From NCBI RefSeq assembly GCF_026342035.1, contig NZ_JAPENM010000001.1, positions 682,001 through 746,000 of the forward strand: DNA of 64,000 nucleotides, in the 5' to 3' direction. Both the position numbers and the translations under genes were made by a program. Below are positions 19,480 to 29,800 of this stretch, one piece after another (the first letter of the stretch is position 1; every line of letters starts with the position of its first letter). This stretch comes from Aldersonia sp. NBC_00410. Lineage in GTDB: Bacteria > Actinomycetota > Actinomycetes > Mycobacteriales > Mycobacteriaceae. The notes below the pieces were generated by a model, which did no database searches, had not been told where the DNA came from, and was given only the letters and a program-made list of their open reading frames with translations.

Positions 19480-21414
19480 GTGACGACCACCGCCACCCCC
19501 GTATCCGCCGAACCGACGCCCGACCGCCCGGCCCGTCCCGCGCGTCGCGCGCTGCGAGTCGTCGGGGAGATGGTGGCCGCGATCGTCGTCGCCACCGTTG
19601 TCGCGGCGGTCGGACTCACCGCGTTCGCGATCGTCGAATGGCCGTCGTTCAACTCCTCGAACGTCACCAAGGCGCTGACCACCGTCGGGCAGTTCGTCAC
19701 CCTCGCGGTGCTCGGCGTATCCATCGTGTTGATCCGGCTGCGTCGGTGGCCGTGGCTCGGGAAGGTGCTGTCCTGGGCCGGGCTCTCCGGGTTCGTCACC
19801 GTCACGCTCGGCATGCCGCTCTCGGCCACCAAGCTGTACCTGCTCGGCATCTCGGTCGATCAGCAGTTCCGTACCGAATACCTGACCAGGCTCACCGACT
19901 CGGCCGCGCTGCACGACATGACCTACGCCGACCTGCCGCCGTACTACCCGGCGGGCTGGTTCTGGATCGGTGGCCGGGTCGCGAATGTGCTCGGGATGGA
20001 CGGCTGGGAGGCGTTCAAGCCGTACGCGATCGGGTCGCTCGCCGTGGCAGCGGTGGTGGCGCTGGTGCTGTGGTCCGAACTCATCCGTGCCGACTGGGCG
20101 GTGGCCGCCGCGACCGCCGTCACCGCGGTGCTGCTCGCGTTCGGCTCGCCCGAACCGTACGGCGCGATCATTGCGCTGCTGCTCGGCCCGGCGCTGATCC
20201 TGGCCTGGGGTGCGCTCTACCGCCCGAACGCCGCCCCGCGAGCCGGGTGGGCCGCAGTGGCCGGAACCGGGCTGTTCATCGGGCTCGCCGGGACCTTCTA
20301 CACCCTCTACGCCCTGTTCGCGGCGTTCGCGATCGGGCTGATGGCGGTGGTCGCGGCCGGTGTCGCGATTTACCGGACGGGCACGTGGCGGGCGATCCGG
20401 CCACCGGCCGTTCGGCTCGTCGTGATCGGCGCGATCGCCCTGCTCGTCTCGCTCGTCGTGTGGCTGCCGTATCTGCTCGAACTGCGCAACACCCGTCCGC
20501 CGAACAGCGGCAGCGCGACCCACTACCTGCCCGACTCGGGGGCGCACTTCCCGCTGCCGATGCTCGATCCGTCGCTGCTCGGCGCGCTGTGCATGCTCGG
20601 CACGCTGTGGCTGGTGTTCCGCTCGGCCACGTCGCGGCGGGCGCAGGCGCTCGGCATCGGTGTCGTGGCGATCTACCTGTGGACATTGGCGTCGATGACG
20701 TTCACCGCGATCGGCAACACGCTGCTGTCCTTCCGACTCGAGCCGATCCTGCTCGCGCTGCTCGCCGCGGCGGGGGTGTTCGGATTCCTCGAGGTCGCCC
20801 GCGTGCTGTACCAGTTCTTCGGCGAGCCGGCCCGGTTCCGGATCGCCGTCGCGTTGGTCGGTGTGCTCGGCGCCGCCTCGTTCGCGCAGGACATCCCGCA
20901 CACGCTGACCCCGGAGATCACCACCGCCTACACCGACACCGACGGCGACGGGGTGCGCGCCGATCAGCGTCCACCGTCCGCGGTGTCGTACTACGCCGAG
21001 GTGGACCGGGCGTTGACCGCGCAACTGCCTCGGCCGCGCAACGAAACCGTCGTGCTGACCGCCGACATCTCCTTCCTGTCCTATTACCCGTACTTCGGTT
21101 TTCAGGCGCTGACCTCGCACTACGCGAACCCGCTCGGCGACTTCGCCGGCCGCGCCGCCGAGATCGGGCGGTGGAGCGAACTGCAGACTCCCGACCAACT
21201 GATCGCTGCGCTCGACGCGAGCCCGTGGCGCGGCCCGGACGCGATCCTGTTCCGGCAGAGCGAGGACGGTTACACACTGCGGCTCGCCGAAGACGTGTAT
21301 CCGAACGATCCGAACGTCCGCCGCTACACCGTCACGTTCGATAAGGCCCTGTTCGACGACCCGCGCTTCCAGGTGACCGAAATCGGGCCATTCGTGCTGG
21401 TCGTCCGCCGATAG
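19480..21414 (+). CDS. aftA: Galactan 5-O-arabinofuranosyltransferase
   Basis: The 644-residue polytopic GT-C enzyme primes galactan with the first arabinofuranose from decaprenylphosphoryl-arabinose. About 11 hydrophobic segments precede a soluble C-terminal domain outside the membrane (from about residue 480). AftA-like stretches include GISVDQQFRTEYLTRLTDS (with the acidic residue expected in the first loop), YADLPPYYPAGWFWIGGR and YNPNVRRYTV-like ending PNDPNVRRYTVTFD. Length matches mycobacterial AftA. Order dprE1-dprE2-(oxidoreductase)-aftA-(membrane protein)-emb-emb supports the assignment. Confidence 0.95.
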   Translation: MTTTATPVSAEPTPDRPARPARRALRVVGEMVAAIVVATVVAAVGLTAFAIVEWPSFNSSNVTKALTTVGQFVTLAVLGVSIVLIRLRRWPWLGKVLSWAGLSGFVTVTLGMPLSATKLYLLGISVDQQFRTEYLTRLTDSAALHDMTYADLPPYYPAGWFWIGGRVANVLGMDGWEAFKPYAIGSLAVAAVVALVLWSELIRADWAVAAATAVTAVLLAFGSPEPYGAIIALLLGPALILAWGALYRPNAAPRAGWAAVAGTGLFIGLAGTFYTLYALFAAFAIGLMAVVAAGVAIYRTGTWRAIRPPAVRLVVIGAIALLVSLVVWLPYLLELRNTRPPNSGSATHYLPDSGAHFPLPMLDPSLLGALCMLGTLWLVFRSATSRRAQALGIGVVAIYLWTLASMTFTAIGNTLLSFRLEPILLALLAAAGVFGFLEVARVLYQFFGEPARFRIAVALVGVLGAASFAQDIPHTLTPEITTAYTDTDGDGVRADQRPPSAVSYYAEVDRALTAQLPRPRNETVVLTADISFLSYYPYFGFQALTSHYANPLGDFAGRAAEIGRWSELQTPDQLIAALDASPWRGPDAILFRQSEDGYTLRLAEDVYPNDPNVRRYTVTFDKALFDDPRFQVTEIGPFVLVVRR

Positions 21415-21487
21415 CGGGCTCCGCGGTCTATTCACCTGTACCCTGGACCCCCGGACCGTTATCGAAACGAGACACCCGGGGAGACGG

Positions 21488-23335
21488 ATGCGCGAGCAGG
21501 AGGCTGTTGCCGAACCGCTCGCCACGCTCCCCGACGCCGCCGTCAACGCGGTTGTAGCCGCGCCCGTCGTCACCACTGCCCCCAAGCTCGCGCCGCGGCG
21601 CACCCGCGAAAAGCTGCGCCGGTGGTGGAATCTCGACCGAGCGGATGCCATCGCCGCGCTGACCTACCTCGCGCTCGCGGTGTTCGTCCTGCACCGGCAA
21701 TGGCGACACCTGCACAGCGGCTACCTCGTCAAGAGCGGCCAGGACCAGACCATGTGGGAGTGGTTCTTCGCCGTCACCGCTCACTCGGTGGCGCACCTGG
21801 ACAACCCGCTCGGCACCACGCTGCAGAACCACCCGCTCGGGGTGAACATGATGGCGAACACGGCGATGTTCGGCGTCAGCATCCCGCTCGCCCCGCTCAC
21901 CTGGGCATTCGGTCCTACGATGACCTACGTCCTGGTGCTGACCGTCGGCCTGTTCGGCACGGCCATGGCCTGGTACTGGCTGTTCTCCCGCGAACTCGTC
22001 GACTCCCGTCTCGCTGCCGGGGTCGGTGGCGTGTTCTGCGGATTCGCCCCGGCGATGGTCTCGCACGCGAACGCGCATCCCAACTTCGTGGTGCTGTTCC
22101 TGCTGCCGATCACCGCACTGCTGCTGATCCGGATCAGTCGGCGCACCCCGACCCTGCGCTCGGTGCTGCGCGACGGAACCCTGCTCGGGGTGCTGATGGC
22201 CGCGCAGATCCTGCTCGGTGAGGAACCGCTGCTGCTGTTCGCGATGGGCCTCGGGCTGTTCGCGCTCGTCTACCACGCGCACCGGCCGATCAGCGGGCTG
22301 AGCGCGCTGCTTCGCGTCGCGGCGCCGGTGAGCCTCGCGGCAGTGCTCGCCCTCGCGTTCACGGTCGTACCACTGTGGTGGCAGTTCCTCGGCCCACAGA
22401 GTTACCGCTTCATCGACCACGGTCAGATGGGCAACGACCTCAAGACGCTGATCCAGTTCCCGTCCGAGTCGATCGGCGGGCTGCTGCTGCCCGGCCAGAA
22501 CGTCGCGATCAACCCCACCGAGGAGAACGCCTACTTCGGCTGGCCGCTGCTCGGGTTCATCGCGATCCTGGCGGTGTGGCTGTGGCGCAACCGGGTCGCG
22601 CGGGCGGCGACGGTGACCGTGCTCGTGATGGGCGTCATCTCGCTCGGCGCCGAGCTGACCATCGGGGAACGGGCGACCGGGATCGAACTGCCGTGGCTGT
22701 GGCTCGGGAAGTATCCGCTGCTCGAGTCGGTGCTGGAGACCCGGTTCGCGATGGCCTGTATCCCGGCCATCGCGGTGCTCCTCGCGCTGGCCGTCGACCG
22801 GGGCCTGCGCTCGGGCTACCTCGCGGTTCCGGTGTTCATCGGGCTCGCAGTCGCGCTTGTTCCCCTCGCGCCGACCCCACTCCCGGTGGTCAGCCGCTCG
22901 GCGACCCCGGAATTCTTCACCGATGGTTCATGGCAGCAGTTCAGCAGCGGCGGCTCGGTGGTGACCGTGCCACTGCCCCGGCCCGAGGACGCCACCGCAC
23001 TGCGCTGGCAACACGATGCCGGGTTCGCGTACCCGATCGCGGGCGGCTACTTCGTTGGACCGGCCGGTGCCGAGAAGAAGGGCAAGTACGGTCCCGACGA
23101 CCGGCCGACAGCCCTGCTGCTGGCCAGGATCGCGTCGACGGGCACCGTGCCCCCGATCGATGAGCAGACCAAGGCGACCGCACGCGCGGATCTGCGATTC
23201 TGGCAGGCCGACATGGTGGTGCTGCCGCAAACCCAGAACCGCCAGGTGCTGCAGTCGGCATTGACCGATCTGCTCGGCTTCGAGGGCGAGCGGGTCGAGG
23301 GTGTGCGGGTGTGGGACGTGCGCGGGCTGCGCTGA
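21488..23335 (+). CDS. Polytopic membrane protein, candidate GT-C glycosyltransferase of unknown specificity
   Basis: The 615-residue protein has about ten membrane segments after a charged 45-residue N-terminus. The first outside loop has KSGQDQTMWEWFFAVTAHSV and NPLGTTLQNHPLGVNMMAN, an arrangement seen in GT-C-like proteins, and the last 180 residues look soluble and extracytoplasmic. I cannot place it in a named arabinosyltransferase family. GGGGAGACGG directly precedes ATG 21488, giving a confident start. It lies between aftA and the first emb, a position empty in M. tuberculosis, which suggests an extra glycan modification in this lineage. Confidence 0.8.
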   Translation: MREQEAVAEPLATLPDAAVNAVVAAPVVTTAPKLAPRRTREKLRRWWNLDRADAIAALTYLALAVFVLHRQWRHLHSGYLVKSGQDQTMWEWFFAVTAHSVAHLDNPLGTTLQNHPLGVNMMANTAMFGVSIPLAPLTWAFGPTMTYVLVLTVGLFGTAMAWYWLFSRELVDSRLAAGVGGVFCGFAPAMVSHANAHPNFVVLFLLPITALLLIRISRRTPTLRSVLRDGTLLGVLMAAQILLGEEPLLLFAMGLGLFALVYHAHRPISGLSALLRVAAPVSLAAVLALAFTVVPLWWQFLGPQSYRFIDHGQMGNDLKTLIQFPSESIGGLLLPGQNVAINPTEENAYFGWPLLGFIAILAVWLWRNRVARAATVTVLVMGVISLGAELTIGERATGIELPWLWLGKYPLLESVLETRFAMACIPAIAVLLALAVDRGLRSGYLAVPVFIGLAVALVPLAPTPLPVVSRSATPEFFTDGSWQQFSSGGSVVTVPLPRPEDATALRWQHDAGFAYPIAGGYFVGPAGAEKKGKYGPDDRPTALLLARIASTGTVPPIDEQTKATARADLRFWQADMVVLPQTQNRQVLQSALTDLLGFEGERVEGVRVWDVRGLR

Positions 23336-23451
23336 GGATCTGGCCGCACGTCACGTTGCGGGATGGCGGCGATTCGGCGCGAAACGCGCACAACGAGTGG
23401 CTTCGCAGCCAGGCGCGCCGGTCGCTGGCGGGAGTGTCCAGCGCTCTCCCA

Positions 23452-23457
23452 TACCAT
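23452..23457 (+). promoter_or_regulatory. -10-like hexamer TACCAT for the first emb gene
   Basis: Eight bases separate TACCAT from GTG 23466. The second emb gene has the identical hexamer at the identical distance. Confidence 0.55.
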
Positions 23458-23465
23458 CGGGGCTT

Positions 23466-26400
23466 GTGTCTGTTCGTGATTCGCGCGATCTGCGCGTCCC
23501 CCGCCTGATCGCGCTCGTCACCGGACTCGTCGGTTTCCTCGCGGCCATCCTCACGCCGCTGCTGCCGGTCCAGCAGGACCAGGCGTCGATCGACTGGCCG
23601 CAGCCGGGCGCCACGAGCGTCGAGGCACCGCTGGTCGGTTATGTGCCGCAGTCGCTGAACGCGACCATCCCGTGCAGTGCGATCGCCGCGGTTGGCGCCG
23701 GAGGCGGCAACCTGTTCTCCACCGTTCCACCGCAGTCGTCCGACGACACTGCCAAGGGGCTCGTGGTGCGAGTCGTGCCTGCCGGGACGAGCACAGACAG
23801 CGGTGCCCGCCCCGCGACCGTCGAGGTGATTCAGCGCGACAATCCGCTGCTTTCCGCACCCGTATCGGAAATTGCCGGCTGCCGCGAAATCGCGATCTCC
23901 GCGACCGCGCCCGTCACCAGCGCGGAATTCGTCGGCACCACGCGGGCCGACGGCACCCCGTTCCGCGGCGAGGTCACCCGCGATATCCGTCCCCAGGTGG
24001 TCGGGCTGTTCACCGACCTGAACGCCGACCAACTGAGCGGCGCCAACGCGCACATCGAAATCGACTCCCGGTTCACCTCCACACCCAGCGCCATCAAGAT
24101 TGTCGCGATGGCGCTCGCGGTGCTATGCACGCTCGCCGCGCTGATCGCGTTGCACATCCTCGACGGCACCGACCGTCGCCGGGCACGCCGCTTTCTGCCC
24201 GCGCACTGGTGGCGATTCACCGGCGTCGACGGTGTCGTAGTCGGCGTGCTGCTGCTGTGGCACTTCATCGGCGCCAACACCTCCGACGACGGCTACATCC
24301 TGACCATGGCCAGGGTCGCCGACCACGCGGGCTACATGGCGAACTACTTCCGCTGGTACGGCGTCCCGGAGGCGCCGTTCGGCTGGTACTACGACGTCTT
24401 CGAGGAGATGGCGAAGATCTCCACCGCCAGCCCCTGGATGCGCCTGCCCGCCTTGATCGCCGCGATTCTGTGCTGGATGGTGATCAGCCGCGAGGTGCTG
24501 CCCCGCCTGGGCACCGCGGTCCGCCGCAACAAGGTCGCGCTGTGGACCGGCGGACTGCTCTTCCTCGCGTTCTGGCTGCCCTACGACAACGGTCTGCGTC
24601 CCGAACCGGTGATCGCACTCGGCGCGCTACTCACCTGGTGCTCGATCGAACGTGCCATCGCGACCGGTCGGCTGCTGCCCGCGGCGATCGCGGCGCTGAT
24701 CGCCGCGTTCTCGCTCGCCGCAGGACCGACCGGACTGATCTGTATCGCCGCGCTCATCGCCGGGTCCCGACCGCTCCTGCAGGTGCTCATCAAGCGGGGA
24801 CGTGTCTTCACGACCGGCACCGGCTTCCGTCCCGCGCTGCAGGCCTACGCACCACTTGTCGCGCCACTGCTCGCCGCGGGCACACTCGTGCTGATCGTCA
24901 TCTTCGGCGACCAGACGCTGAGCACCGTCATGGAGGCGACCCGGGTGCGCACCGCGGTCGGCCCGAACGTGGTGTGGTTCGACGAGCGGGTGCGCTGGGA
25001 CGCGCTGATGTCCATCTCGCCGGACGGTTCGCTGGCCCGGCGGTTCGGCGTCCTCACCATGCTGCTTTGCCTCGGCGTCTGCGTGCTGCAGATACTGCGC
25101 AAGGGCGGGCGCATCCCCGGCACCTCGCGCGGCCCGTCGGCCCGCATTCTCGGCATCGTCTTCGCGTCGCTGCTGCTGATGATGTTCACCCCGACGAAGT
25201 GGACCCACCACTACGGCGTCTACGCCGGCCTGGCCGGGTCGCTCGGCGCGCTCGCCGCGGTCGCCGTCGGGCAGACCGGGCTTCGTTCACCGCGCAACCG
25301 CACGCTCTTCGCGGCCGCCGTGTCCTTCGTGCTCGCGATGTGTTTCACCGGCTCCAACGGCTGGTGGTACGTGTCGAGCTACGGCATCCCGTGGTGGGAC
25401 AAGGCGCCGTCCATCGCGGGGAAGGGCCTGTCGACGGCGTTCCTCGGCTTGACCGTGCTGTTGCTGCTCATCGCGGCCTGGCAGCACTATCGCGAGCCGT
25501 ACCGGACGACGGGCGAGGACGGTGGCGGGGGCGGCGGCGGCCGGCTGCGCCGGTGGGCATCTGCACCGCTCACCATCGCGGCCGCGTTCGTGGTGGTGTT
25601 CGAGGTGCTGTCCTTCGTCAAGGGCGCCGTGTCGCAGCGTCCGGCGTACTCGCTGGCGACCGGCAACCTGCGCGCGATCGCCGGGGACACCTGCGGGCTG
25701 GCCAACGACGTGCTCGTCGAGAACGACCCGAACTCCACGATGCTCACCCCGCTCAACGGGTCGGCCGCCGACGGGCTCGACGCGGAAAGTACCGGAGCGG
25801 AGCCTGCGGAGCGACCAGAAAACACCGGTTTCACCCCGGACGGCGTGGCGACCGACCTGACGGCGGACGAGGAGGAGAAGGCTGCGGGCGGCGCGAACAC
25901 GGTGGACACCGAGAACACCCGCACCTCCGACACCACCGGCGCAGGCACCGGCGGCGGCACCGAGCAGACCACCGGTATCAACGGCAGCAGCGTGACTCTG
26001 CCGTTCGGCCTCGATCCGGCTCAGGTGCCGGTGCTCGGCAGCTATCAGAACGGTGACCAGCATCAGGCGTCACTGACCACCGAGTGGTACGGACTCGATC
26101 GTTCGGGGCTCGGTCCCGACGACAAGATCCTGGCGATCACCGCGGCCGGCCGGATCGCGTCGGTGGACGCGGACGGGATCGCGCAGTACGGCCAGGAGGT
26201 GCGCGTCGAATACGGCACGCGCACCTCGACCGGCGTCGAGCTGCGCGGTTCGGTGCAGCCGCTGGACATCGGACCGTCACCGTCGTGGCGCAACCTGCGC
26301 GTCCCGCTCGCCGACATCCCGGCCGAGGCGAACGCGGTGCGCATCGTCGCGGTGGACAACGACATCACGCAGCGGCAATGGGTGGCGGTGACTCCGCCGC

Positions 26401-26795
26401 GGGTGCCGCATCTGGAAACACTGGACTCGGTGGTCGGCCACGAGGCGCCGGTGCTGCTGGACTGGTCCGTGGGTCTCGCATTCCCGTGCCAACGTCCGTT
26501 CGACCACCAAAACGGGGTCGCCGAAGTGCCCGATTACCGCATCCTGCCCGACCGTGTCGGGGCGGATTCGACCAACGCGTGGCAGGACGACATCGGCGGT
26601 GGCCCGCTCGGCTGGACCGGACTTCTGCTCGACGCACAGACGATGCCGACCTACCTCAACGACGACTGGCGGCGGGACTGGGGCTCGCTGGAACGGTTCA
26701 CACCACTCGATCCGGACGCCGTGCCGGCCGAAGTGTCCGAAACGACCACGACGCGTTCCGGTGTCTGGCGTCCCGATCGGATGAGGGTGGAGTAA
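23466..26795 (+). CDS. emb: Arabinosyltransferase of the EmbCAB family (first copy)
   Basis: The 1109-residue GT-C arabinofuranosyltransferase extends arabinan using decaprenylphosphoryl-arabinose. An N-terminal periplasmic beta domain follows the first membrane segment. The catalytic GANTSDDGY has Asp274-Asp275, followed by MANYFRWYGVPEAPFGWYYD; many membrane segments precede the C-terminal carbohydrate-binding region that ends WRRDWGSLERF. The ethambutol-site stretch reads YILTMAR, keeping the Met equivalent to EmbB Met306 but with Thr at the 305 position. A longer frame from 23301 would overlap the preceding gene; GTG 23466 gives the normal length. Residues about 777-784 (GAEPAERP) come from the dispersed 23-base element. 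Which of EmbA, B or C it equals is unclear. Confidence 0.95.
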   Translation: MSVRDSRDLRVPRLIALVTGLVGFLAAILTPLLPVQQDQASIDWPQPGATSVEAPLVGYVPQSLNATIPCSAIAAVGAGGGNLFSTVPPQSSDDTAKGLVVRVVPAGTSTDSGARPATVEVIQRDNPLLSAPVSEIAGCREIAISATAPVTSAEFVGTTRADGTPFRGEVTRDIRPQVVGLFTDLNADQLSGANAHIEIDSRFTSTPSAIKIVAMALAVLCTLAALIALHILDGTDRRRARRFLPAHWWRFTGVDGVVVGVLLLWHFIGANTSDDGYILTMARVADHAGYMANYFRWYGVPEAPFGWYYDVFEEMAKISTASPWMRLPALIAAILCWMVISREVLPRLGTAVRRNKVALWTGGLLFLAFWLPYDNGLRPEPVIALGALLTWCSIERAIATGRLLPAAIAALIAAFSLAAGPTGLICIAALIAGSRPLLQVLIKRGRVFTTGTGFRPALQAYAPLVAPLLAAGTLVLIVIFGDQTLSTVMEATRVRTAVGPNVVWFDERVRWDALMSISPDGSLARRFGVLTMLLCLGVCVLQILRKGGRIPGTSRGPSARILGIVFASLLLMMFTPTKWTHHYGVYAGLAGSLGALAAVAVGQTGLRSPRNRTLFAAAVSFVLAMCFTGSNGWWYVSSYGIPWWDKAPSIAGKGLSTAFLGLTVLLLLIAAWQHYREPYRTTGEDGGGGGGGRLRRWASAPLTIAAAFVVVFEVLSFVKGAVSQRPAYSLATGNLRAIAGDTCGLANDVLVENDPNSTMLTPLNGSAADGLDAESTGAEPAERPENTGFTPDGVATDLTADEEEKAAGGANTVDTENTRTSDTTGAGTGGGTEQTTGINGSSVTLPFGLDPAQVPVLGSYQNGDQHQASLTTEWYGLDRSGLGPDDKILAITAAGRIASVDADGIAQYGQEVRVEYGTRTSTGVELRGSVQPLDIGPSPSWRNLRVPLADIPAEANAVRIVAVDNDITQRQWVAVTPPRVPHLETLDSVVGHEAPVLLDWSVGLAFPCQRPFDHQNGVAEVPDYRILPDRVGADSTNAWQDDIGGGPLGWTGLLLDAQTMPTYLNDDWRRDWGSLERFTPLDPDAVPAEVSETTTTRSGVWRPDRMRVE
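25794..25816 (+). repeat. Dispersed 23-base coding element, copy 2 (exact)
   Basis: Reference copy on the plus strand, inside a low-complexity extracytoplasmic loop of the first Emb protein; begins GGAGCGG and ends GAGCGACC. Confidence 0.75.
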
Positions 26796-26802
26796 GCACG
26801 GC

Positions 26803-26808
26803 TACCAT
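26803..26808 (+). promoter_or_regulatory. -10-like hexamer TACCAT for the second emb gene
   Basis: TACCATCG is followed by GTG 26817 after eight bases in total, matching the first emb gene. It suggests that the second copy has its own promoter although only 21 bases separate the two genes. Confidence 0.5.
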
Positions 26809-26816
26809 CGTGAACC

Positions 26817-29800
26817 GTGCCCGACGTCGTTACTGTGCCGCAAGCCGAGCCACCAGCCCCTGCTGAACCGACTTCGGCGACCGCTGCCGACGCTGCGGAC
26901 AGTCGGGCGAAGTACCGGAACGCGCGGCTGATTGCGCTGGTCACAGGCCTGCTCGGGGCAATCCTTGCGATCCTGACCCCGATCCTGCCGGTGAATCAGA
27001 CGACGTCGGCGGTGAGTTGGCCGCAGAACGGGTCGCTGAACGACGTCGAGGCCCCCCTGGTGGCGCAGGTGCCGCTCGACCTGTCGGCGACCATCCCGTG
27101 CTCGGTGATCGAGCAGCTGCCCGCCCGCGGCGGCATCGTGCTGTCCACCGCGCCCGCCCAGGGCACCGGCGCGCCGCTGGAGGCCATGTTCGTCCGGGCC
27201 TCCGAGACGACCGTCGACGTGCTCGACCGCAATGTCGTGGTGGCGACCACGGACCGCAGCCGGATGAACGAGTGTTCGCAGATCACCATCAGTTCCGATA
27301 TCAATCGCACGACCGCGCAGTTCGAGGGTCTGGTCTCGCCCGAGACCGGGCAGCCGGTGGCCGGTGAGCTGAAAGGTGACCTGCGCCCGCAGGTGGTCGG
27401 TGTGTTCACCGACGTGACGGGACCGGTCCCGCCGCGGCTGTCGTTCACGATGAACGTCGACTCGCGCTACTCGTCGTCGCCGACGCTCATCAAGCTCGTC
27501 GCGATGATCGGCGCCGTGCTGTGCACGCTGCTCGCACTCGCCGCGCTGGCCCGCCTGGACGGCGTCGACGGTCGCGGGCATCGACGCTTCCTTCCCTCGC
27601 ACTGGCTGCGCCCGACCCCGGTCGACGGTGTGGTGGCCGGTGTTCTGCTGCTGTGGCATTTCGTCGGCGCGAACACCTCCGACGACGGCTACCTGCTCAA
27701 CATGGCCCGGGTCGCACCGCACGCCGGGTACATGGCGAACTACTTCCGCTGGTACGGCGTGCCGGAGGCACCGTTCGGCTGGTACTACGACGTGCTGGAG
27801 ATGTTCGCGAAGGTCTCCACGGCCAGCCCGTGGATGCGGCTGCCCGCGCTGGTCGCCGCGCTGCTGTGCTGGATGGTGATCAGTCGCGAGGTGGTGCCGC
27901 GCCTGGGCCGGGCGGTGCGCAACAACCGCGTCGCGCTGTGGACCGGCGCGCTGGTGTTCCTCGCGTTCTGGCTGCCCTACAACAACGGCCTGCGCCCCGA
28001 GCCGATCGTCGCGCTCGGCGCGCTGCTCACCTGGTGCTCGATCGAGCGCGCCATCGCCACCGGACGACTATTGCCCGCCGGGGTCGCGGTCCTCATCGGT
28101 GCGTTCACGCTCGCGGCCGCCCCGACCGGCCTGATGTGTGTGGCGGCGTTGATCGTCGCCATCCGCCCGCTGACGCGGATCGTGGTGCGCCGCCGCCAAC
28201 TCGTCGGCACGCTGCCACTGCTCGCGCCGATCGCGGCCGCCGGCTTCCTCGTGCTCGTCGTGGTCTACGGCGATCAGACGTTCGCCGGCATCCAGGAAGC
28301 CAACCGGGTGCGCCAGCTGACCGGGCCGAACCTGGCCTGGTACGAGGACTTCCTGCGCTACTACTACCTGTTCGTCGAGACGGTCGACGGATCGGTCTCG
28401 CGCCGCTTCGCATTCCTGACGATGCTGCTGTGCCTGATCACGACGGCACTGGTGCTGCTGCGCCGCAAGCGGATTCCGGGCGTAGCGTCCGGTCCGGCAT
28501 GGCGACTGATGGGCATCGTCTTCGGCACGATTTTCTTCATGATGTTCAATCCCACGAAGTGGACCCACCACTTCGGGGCCTACGCCGGGATCGCCGGTTC
28601 GCTGGCCGCGCTGACCGCCGTCGTGGTGTCCGCGACCGCGCTGCGCTCGCGACGCAACCGCTCGATCTTCCTCGCCGGACTGTTGTTCGTGCTCGCGCTG
28701 TCGTTCTCCGGCATCAACGGCTACTGGTACGTGTCCAGCTACGGCGTGCCGTGGTTCGACAAGCGGGTCTCGCTGCACGGCTACCAGTCGAACACGCTGA
28801 TGCTGATGCTGTTCGGGCTCGCGCTTGCGCTCGTGGCGTGGCAGTACCTGCGGGAGGGCTACGCCAAACCGCAGGTCAAGGCGAACACTGCGAAGGGCAG
28901 ACGGATCCGCACGTTCGCCGCCGCACCTCTGACGGTGATCGCCGGACTGATGGTGCTGTTCGAGGTGCTGTCGCTGGTGAAGGGCGCGGTGTCGCAGTAC
29001 CCGGGCTATTCGTTGGCGCGGTCGAACTTCGCGGCGATGGCGGGCGACACCTGTGGGCTCGCGAACGATGTGCTCGTGGAATCGAATCCGAACTCGGGCA
29101 ACCTGAGTCCGCTGATCGACCCGGCGCATCCACCGCAGAACCCCAACGATCCGCTCGGCGGCGGAAACCCGGTCGGCTTCTCTCCCAACGGTATTCCGAG
29201 CGACCTCAGCGCGGACGCGGTCGAGGTGAAGCCCGGCCAGGGCAACACCGACACCCAGAGCGTCGGCCCGGCCTTCGCGGAGGGACAGAGCGCGGGCACC
29301 AGCGGCGGCACGGGCGCGATGGGCGTCAACGGCAGTACCGCGAAGCTGCCGTTCGGTCTCGACCCGGCCACCACCCCGGTCCTGGGCAGCTACCAGCCGG
29401 GCGTGCAGGAGCCGGCGTCGCTGGTGTCGAGCTGGTACCAGCTGCCACCGCGCTCGGATGCCACTCCGCTGGCAGTGATTTCGGCGGCCGGGCGGATCTG
29501 GTCGGTCGACGACACGGGCGCAGCCACCTACGGGCAGTCGCTGACCGTCGACTACGGCAAGCGGATGCCGGACGGCTCGGTGCAGTCGCTCGGCAACTAC
29601 CTGCCGCGCGACATCGGCCCGGCACCATCGTGGCGAAACCTGCGGGTGCCACTCGACGAGATCGCGCCCGACGCGGACGTGATCCGCATCGTCGCCAACG
29701 ACCCGAACCTGACCGGTGACCAGTGGCTGGCGTTCACCCCACCCCGGGTACCGACGCTGGTGTCGCTCAACGACAGCATCGGCAGCGAGCAGCCGGTGCT

